A stretch of DNA of 64,000 bases from Dehalococcoidia bacterium. GTDB lineage: Bacteria > Chloroflexota > Dehalococcoidia > E44-bin15. Position numbers and translations under genes: made by a program. The DNA lies in the NCBI GenBank assembly GCA_035528575.1, contig DATKYK010000034.1, positions 1 through 64,000 on the forward strand. Reading direction: 5' to 3'. The notes beneath the pieces are model-generated. The model was not told the DNA's origin, did not search any database, and saw nothing but the letters and a program-made list of their open reading frames with translations. Below, piece after piece: positions 60,032 through 64,000 of this stretch; position 1 is the stretch's first letter, and every line of letters starts with the position of its first letter.

Positions 60032-60919
60032 TCATAGTAGCCAGAGGTCTAAGACCATGGTGAGGAAGAGGATGCCCAAAAAGGGGAAGGCGGTTAGCTT
60101 ATAGACTCGCCAGGCATCGTGTGAAATGCCGGTGAGCACCAGGCGGGCGGTGGTAAAAACCGTCAGTGTCCCCAGGATGCTCGCCGCCACCAGATAGGGC
60201 ATGCCTAAACCACTATCGCTAAAGTAGTAGAGGGAGATGGAGCTCCCCAGGAGGAGCACGGCGAGTAGCAGGAGCACCTTTATGGCATCCTTGACCTCCC
60301 ATGAGATGGGGAAGTAGGTGATCCCGGCCTGGCGATAGTCCTCCCGATTGGCAATCATCACGCTCCATACGTGAAGGGGGGTCCAGAGCGTGATCAGGAT
60401 GCAGAGAAGCAGGATGGTCAAATCCAGCTGGTGGCTGATTGCCACGTACCCGATTAGAACCGGGGAGCACCCGGCTACTGCACCCTGGGGAAAGGCGCAG
60501 GTTATCCGCTTTCGCCATGTTGACGCGGCGGTAATGCCTAATAAACCGAAGAGAAAGCAGAGGGGGTGGAGAAACCAGGCTATAATCAGGGCGCCTACCG
60601 ACAGACCTATCGCCAGTGGCAGCATCTTCCAGGCGGGGAATATCCTCTTTGAGGGGAGGGGGCGGTGACTGACCCGCTGCATCCTGGCATCTACCTCGCG
60701 GTCGAGGTAGTTGGTGATGCCGTTGGCACCGCTGCTCCCCAGGAGGATAGCCAGCGTGGCGAGGAGGAGTATATCTATTGGTGGTTGCCCCCCGCTAGCG
60801 ATAACCGCGGCGCAAAAGCCGATGAAGGTGAGCAGGACGGTTTCGCGGGGCTTTAACACCTCGATATAGTTAAGCATGGTTTTGAATGTCACCCTTGATT
60901 GAATGCTCTGGATAAACAC
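60032..60919 (-). CDS. ctaB: Protoheme IX farnesyltransferase CtaB (UbiA family)
   Basis: A 295-residue membrane prenyltransferase with about eight helices. The first Asp-rich motif is NYLDREVDARMQR (N-x3-D-x3-D), followed by RPLPSKRI. The second motif region is LWTPLHVWSVMIANREDYRQAGITYFP, typical of CtaB. It makes heme O from heme B for terminal oxidases. A heme O enzyme is unexpected beside so many oxygen-sensitive enzymes. GTG 60919 has AAAGGAG nine bases before it; ATG 60877 is an alternative. Confidence 0.85.
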   Translation of the reverse strand: MFIQSIQSRVTFKTMLNYIEVLKPRETVLLTFIGFCAAVIASGGQPPIDILLLATLAILLGSSGANGITNYLDREVDARMQRVSHRPLPSKRIFPAWKMLPLAIGLSVGALIIAWFLHPLCFLFGLLGITAASTWRKRITCAFPQGAVAGCSPVLIGYVAISHQLDLTILLLCILITLWTPLHVWSVMIANREDYRQAGITYFPISWEVKDAIKVLLLLAVLLLGSSISLYYFSDSGLGMPYLVAASILGTLTVFTTARLVLTGISHDAWRVYKLTAFPFLGILFLTMVLDLWLL

Positions 60920-60958
60920 TTAGGTAAGCTCCTTTCACCAAAGTAGCTTCTTCGGCCA

Positions 60959-60980
60959 TGCCACCCGTGTCGCGGTGGCA
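60959..60980. other. Hairpin between the ClC and ctaB genes
   Basis: TGCCACC (60959-60965) and GGTGGCA (60974-60980) form a seven-pair stem with an eight-base loop. No T run; possible processing site or weak terminator. Confidence 0.4.
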
Positions 60981-61015
60981 GCCTCTTTATGCTTTTCTAT
61001 GCCAGCATTACTTGA

Positions 61016-62764
61016 TTAACCCGGCCCTCTCTTTCTGGCATCGGCCACTGCTTTGTTGTATGCCCTAATAATATCATGTCTGCGCAGTACACCCAGTATC
61101 TGGGAGGGGTCGGCTCTGGACACTACAGGTATCCGCCCCACATCCATAGTCCCTAACCTCAACATGATATCACGCACGCTCTGGTCAGGGTAGGCGGTAA
61201 CCGGATTGCTGGTGGCAATATCGCCCACCTTTTGGTGGGGAACATTCCTTTTCAGGCCCTCCTCCACATCGCTCAGGGTAACACAGCCATAGAGGCTTCC
61301 ATCCTTGCCCACAACAGGGAAGCCGTGATGCCCTGTTCTTTCCAGCATGCGCACCAGCTTGGTAACCGGCATCTCTGTTGAGACAGTGGGGAAATCATGA
61401 GTCATTATTTCCCCTACGGTGATAGACTGCAGCGGGTCCATCTCCCCCTCAATAATCCTACCGCCCCTCCTCAGTACCTTTAACGTGTAGATGGATTCAC
61501 GGCTCATGCGCCGTGCGATATAGGTGCTGATTACTACTGCCAGCATCAAGGGCAGGATAATCGTATAGTCGCGGGTCATCTCGAAAATGATGAGGATGGC
61601 TGTTATGGGGGCATGGGCAGTGGCGGCAAACACCGCTCCCATGCCCACAAGCCCGAAGGCCCCGGGTTCGGTAGCTATTGAGGGAAACAATGCGTTAGCT
61701 CCCCTGCCAAAGACCTCCCCGAGCATGGCCCCGATGAATAGCGATGGGGCAAATACGCCACCACTGCCGCCGCTCCCGAGAGTGAAGGAGGTAGCCACTA
61801 TCTTGAGAACGCACAGCGCTACGAGCAAGCCAATGGCAAACTCGCCCAGGATGGCACTCTCCATCCCGTCATAGCCGACACCGAAGAGCTGGGGGTAGTA
61901 AAGCCCGATCAGGCCCACGGCGAGACCACCGACAGCGGGTTTTATATACTCGGGGAAGCGCCATGCCTCGAAAATATCTTCGCACTTGTAAAGGGTCTTA
62001 ACGAAGCCCAGGGCGACGACGGCAGCGGCAATACCCAGCAGGATATAAAGGGGTAGTTCCCAGCCGCTGCTCCAGATGTATGGCGGTATCCGGGTGAAGG
62101 TGGGACTCTGACCCAGGAAGACAGTGGCGATCGCAGCGGCGATGATGGCACTGAGTCCGACGAATAGGAAGTTGCGGACGGTGAAGCGGCGCAGGATCAG
62201 CTCCAGCCCGAAGAATATCCCGGCGATGGGGGCATTGAAGGTAGCGGCGATTCCACCTGCAGCCCCACAGGCAACCAGCAACCTGACCCAGTCCTCAGGC
62301 AGGCGGAACCATTGACCCACGGCTGAGCCTATGGAGGAGCCGATCTGGACAATGGGACCCTCGCGCCCGGCGGAACCACCGCTCCCGATGCAGATGGCAG
62401 AGGCCAGTGACTTGACTGCGGCTACCCGCGGCCTGATGCGCCCCTTTTGCGTGGCAACTGCCAGCATCACCTCGGGGACGCCATGCCCTTTAGCCTCGCG
62501 GGCGAGGAAACGGATCAGGAGCCCGACTACCAGCCCCCCTAATGCGGGGAGTATGATCACATAGTATTTACCCAGGAAGCCGAATGCGGTCTCACCGCCA
62601 TCGAAGAAGAGCGTATGAAATTCTAAGATCAACCATCTGAAGAGCACCGCCCCCAGTCCCGAGGCAAACCCTACCAGGATGATCAGGGTGACCCCTCGGG
62701 TCGTCTCCGAGGTGCGCCAGAAATCGGGGATCTGTCGCAGCCTCGCTCCCAGTTGAAAAATCAA
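61016..62764 (-). CDS. clcA: ClC-family chloride channel/exchanger with CBS pair
   Basis: A 582-residue ClC protein. Selectivity-filter segments are GSGGSAGREGPIVQIGSSIG, GSGGSGGVFAPSLFIGA and a GxFxP-like LVGMGAVFAATAHAPI. The gating Glu of GREGP is present, as in H+/Cl- exchangers and gated channels. After the membrane part come two CBS domains (TVGEIMTHDFPTVSTEMPVTKL and VGDIATSNPVTAYPDQSVRD), which bind adenine nucleotides and regulate gating. Its start overlaps the aroB stop by four bases, so it is translationally coupled to aroB. Confidence 0.9.
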   Translation of the reverse strand: MIFQLGARLRQIPDFWRTSETTRGVTLIILVGFASGLGAVLFRWLILEFHTLFFDGGETAFGFLGKYYVIILPALGGLVVGLLIRFLAREAKGHGVPEVMLAVATQKGRIRPRVAAVKSLASAICIGSGGSAGREGPIVQIGSSIGSAVGQWFRLPEDWVRLLVACGAAGGIAATFNAPIAGIFFGLELILRRFTVRNFLFVGLSAIIAAAIATVFLGQSPTFTRIPPYIWSSGWELPLYILLGIAAAVVALGFVKTLYKCEDIFEAWRFPEYIKPAVGGLAVGLIGLYYPQLFGVGYDGMESAILGEFAIGLLVALCVLKIVATSFTLGSGGSGGVFAPSLFIGAMLGEVFGRGANALFPSIATEPGAFGLVGMGAVFAATAHAPITAILIIFEMTRDYTIILPLMLAVVISTYIARRMSRESIYTLKVLRRGGRIIEGEMDPLQSITVGEIMTHDFPTVSTEMPVTKLVRMLERTGHHGFPVVGKDGSLYGCVTLSDVEEGLKRNVPHQKVGDIATSNPVTAYPDQSVRDIMLRLGTMDVGRIPVVSRADPSQILGVLRRHDIIRAYNKAVADARKRGPG

Positions 62765-64000
62765 TCTGTCAGTAACTCCTCGAGCACACTAGCCACATCC
62801 TCCGCTGAAACATCATTGCGGAAGGTGGTGCGGCCGATGCCCTCGAGCAGCACCCACTTTATCTCCCGCCCCCTCACCTTCTTGTCCAGTGCCATAGCCT
62901 GTAGCACCCTGTTCTGGTTCACACCCGAGCAGGAGGTAGGCAGTCCAAACCTCTCGATGAGCTGCTTCTGTCGCGTTACGATTTCCGCCGGGATAAGCCC
63001 CAGTCGCTCGCTGAGCATGGCAGCGCCGGTCATGCCGATGGCGACCGCCTCGCCGTGGAGGAAGCGCTCATATTCGGTGGCTGCCTCAAGCCCGTGGGCG
63101 ATGGTGTGCCCGTAGTTCAGTACCATGCGCCGCCCCTGCTCCTTCTCGTCCTGGCTTACCACTGTGGCTTTAAGCATAGCGCTTCGCCTTATTGCCTCTG
63201 TGGTCGGTGCAGCCTCAAGAGCCTTAAGTTCGGTAGCATGAACTTCCAGGAATTGGACAAACTCGGCATCCAGGATTAAGCCGTGTTTTATCACCTCGGC
63301 CCATCCCGAGACGAGCTCCCGCTCTGAAAGTGTGGTCAGGGTGCTCACATCGGCGGTGACCAGTCGGGGCTGATAGAAGGCGCCGATGAGGTTTTTTGCC
63401 CTGGGGTGATTTACCGCTACCTTCCCACCAATGGCGGCATCGGCCATGGCGATGAGTGAGGTGGGTACCTGAACCAGGGGCAGGCCGCGGAGGAAGGTAG
63501 CGGCAGCGAAGCCGGCGAGGTCGCCCACCATGCCCCCTCCCAGGGCGACGATGGCATGGACCCGCTCGGTACGGCGCTCCACCAGCCAGTCGTAGAGCTT
63601 CACTGCAGTATCGATGGTCTTCGTCGTTTCTCCAGTGGGCACGAGGAATGACTCCACGTCGAAGCCAGCCTGCTCCAGGGCTGTGCAGGCTCGGTGGCCA
63701 TAGTGGTGAAATACGTTCTCGTCACTGATGATGCTGGCTCGATCGCTGAGACCTAGCTGGAGCATCCTCCTGCCAATATCATCAAGTAAACCCCAGCCCA
63801 CGAAGACCGGGTAGCTCCCGGTGGGCGTGGTGACCACGAAGGGGGCATTGCCATTGGGGGCGCTTGCCTGCCCCATGCCGCGAACCACCTCATCGACGAC
63901 CTCGTTAAGGGAGAGGATATCGGTATAAACCGACCAGTCGGCCGTGGCATAGTAGGGCTGGCGAGACGCCTTCAGTTGTGTAATGCGCTCCAGTGGGTCG
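62761..64000 (-). CDS. aroB: Shikimate kinase-dehydroquinate synthase fusion (AroK-AroB), cut by window edge
   Basis: The 3-dehydroquinate synthase part covers about 375 residues: GGGMVGDLAGFAAATFLRGLPLVQVPTSLIAMADAAIGGKVAVNH, then GWAEVIKHGLI and LNYGHTIAHGLEAA, with Glu, Lys and His residues that bind zinc and substrate. The frame stays open upstream to the window edge, and its preceding 38 residues (DPLERITQLKASRQPYYATADW, then SLNEVVDEVV) match the C-terminus of shikimate kinase. So the gene is probably a fused AroK-AroB, with its start outside the window. A GTG at 63888 could give a shorter AroB but has no good ribosome binding site. Confidence 0.88.
   Translation of the reverse strand, partial: DPLERITQLKASRQPYYATADWSVYTDILSLNEVVDEVVRGMGQASAPNGNAPFVVTTPTGSYPVFVGWGLLDDIGRRMLQLGLSDRASIISDENVFHHYGHRACTALEQAGFDVESFLVPTGETTKTIDTAVKLYDWLVERRTERVHAIVALGGGMVGDLAGFAAATFLRGLPLVQVPTSLIAMADAAIGGKVAVNHPRAKNLIGAFYQPRLVTADVSTLTTLSERELVSGWAEVIKHGLILDAEFVQFLEVHATELKALEAAPTTEAIRRSAMLKATVVSQDEKEQGRRMVLNYGHTIAHGLEAATEYERFLHGEAVAIGMTGAAMLSERLGLIPAEIVTRQKQLIERFGLPTSCSGVNQNRVLQAMALDKKVRGREIKWVLLEGIGRTTFRNDVSAEDVASVLEELLTD

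Overview
The window looks like chromosomal DNA from an anaerobic bacterium, probably an uncultured Chloroflexota of the Dehalococcoidia type found in subsurface or sediment. This is an inference from gene content: many acyl-CoA enzymes, a tungsten-type aldehyde ferredoxin oxidoreductase, a four-subunit 2-oxoacid:ferredoxin oxidoreductase, 2-hydroxyacyl-CoA dehydratase/benzoyl-CoA reductase-like proteins and a split methylmalonyl-CoA mutase. No rRNA or tRNA gene was seen. The standard genetic code fits, since TGA ends many intact genes.

Layout. 1-1.8 kb: a 26-residue Cys/Lys peptide gene with promoter and terminator, a SemiSWEET transporter overlapping a PD-(D/E)XK-like protein, and an SRPBCC protein. 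2.2-13.6 kb (+): a catabolic run with a 4-hydroxybutyryl-CoA-dehydratase-type enzyme, two thiolase-fold proteins lacking the thiolase Cys and His, two DUF35 partners, a beta-keto acid cleavage enzyme, a CoA-transferase remnant, an acyl-CoA dehydrogenase, an acyl-CoA ligase and LivG/LivF. The matching LivK/LivH/LivM genes converge from the minus strand (13.6-17 kb). 17.6-23.7 kb (+): dienoyl-CoA isomerase, TPP enzyme, zinc alcohol dehydrogenase, and a MarR regulator with a consensus promoter and operator followed by an epimerase. 23.9-32.7 kb (-): an AOR remnant, acyl-CoA synthetase, intact AOR, iron alcohol dehydrogenase, SCP2 protein and the 2-oxoacid:ferredoxin oxidoreductase. 33.4-36 kb (+): DUF1295, EthD and a second epimerase. 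36-41.3 kb (-): a dehydratase/reductase-like pair, its ATP-dependent activator, a truncated acetyl-CoA-synthase-like protein and a CooC-type ATPase, under one promoter. 41.6-46.9 kb: winged-helix ferredoxin, PilT, RimI, PaaI-type thioesterase, DUF1284 and an HTH-REC regulator. 47-52.8 kb: a surface-protein island with structured leaders, a CFI-box protein, TasA/SipW-type genes, a proline/threonine-repeat protein and a prepilin. 53-64 kb: QueH, RuvB, the methylmalonyl-CoA mutase operon, Tgt, acyl-CoA dehydrogenase, CtaB, a ClC channel and an AroK-AroB fusion cut by the window edge.

How it fits together. The catabolic genes suggest uptake of a small carboxylate or amino acid through a Liv-type ABC system, CoA activation, radical dehydration or isomerisation, carbon-carbon cleavage and beta-oxidation. 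Electrons would go to ferredoxin, and propionyl units would leave through methylmalonyl-CoA. The true substrate cannot be read from the sequence.

The most unusual items are: a four-copy MITE-like repeat family with inverted ends; an acetyl-CoA-synthase beta-like protein without the Cys-Gly-Cys nickel site, placed in a dehydratase/reductase operon; the Cys-less thiolase/DUF35 set; and terminator-bearing leader RNAs in the surface-protein island.
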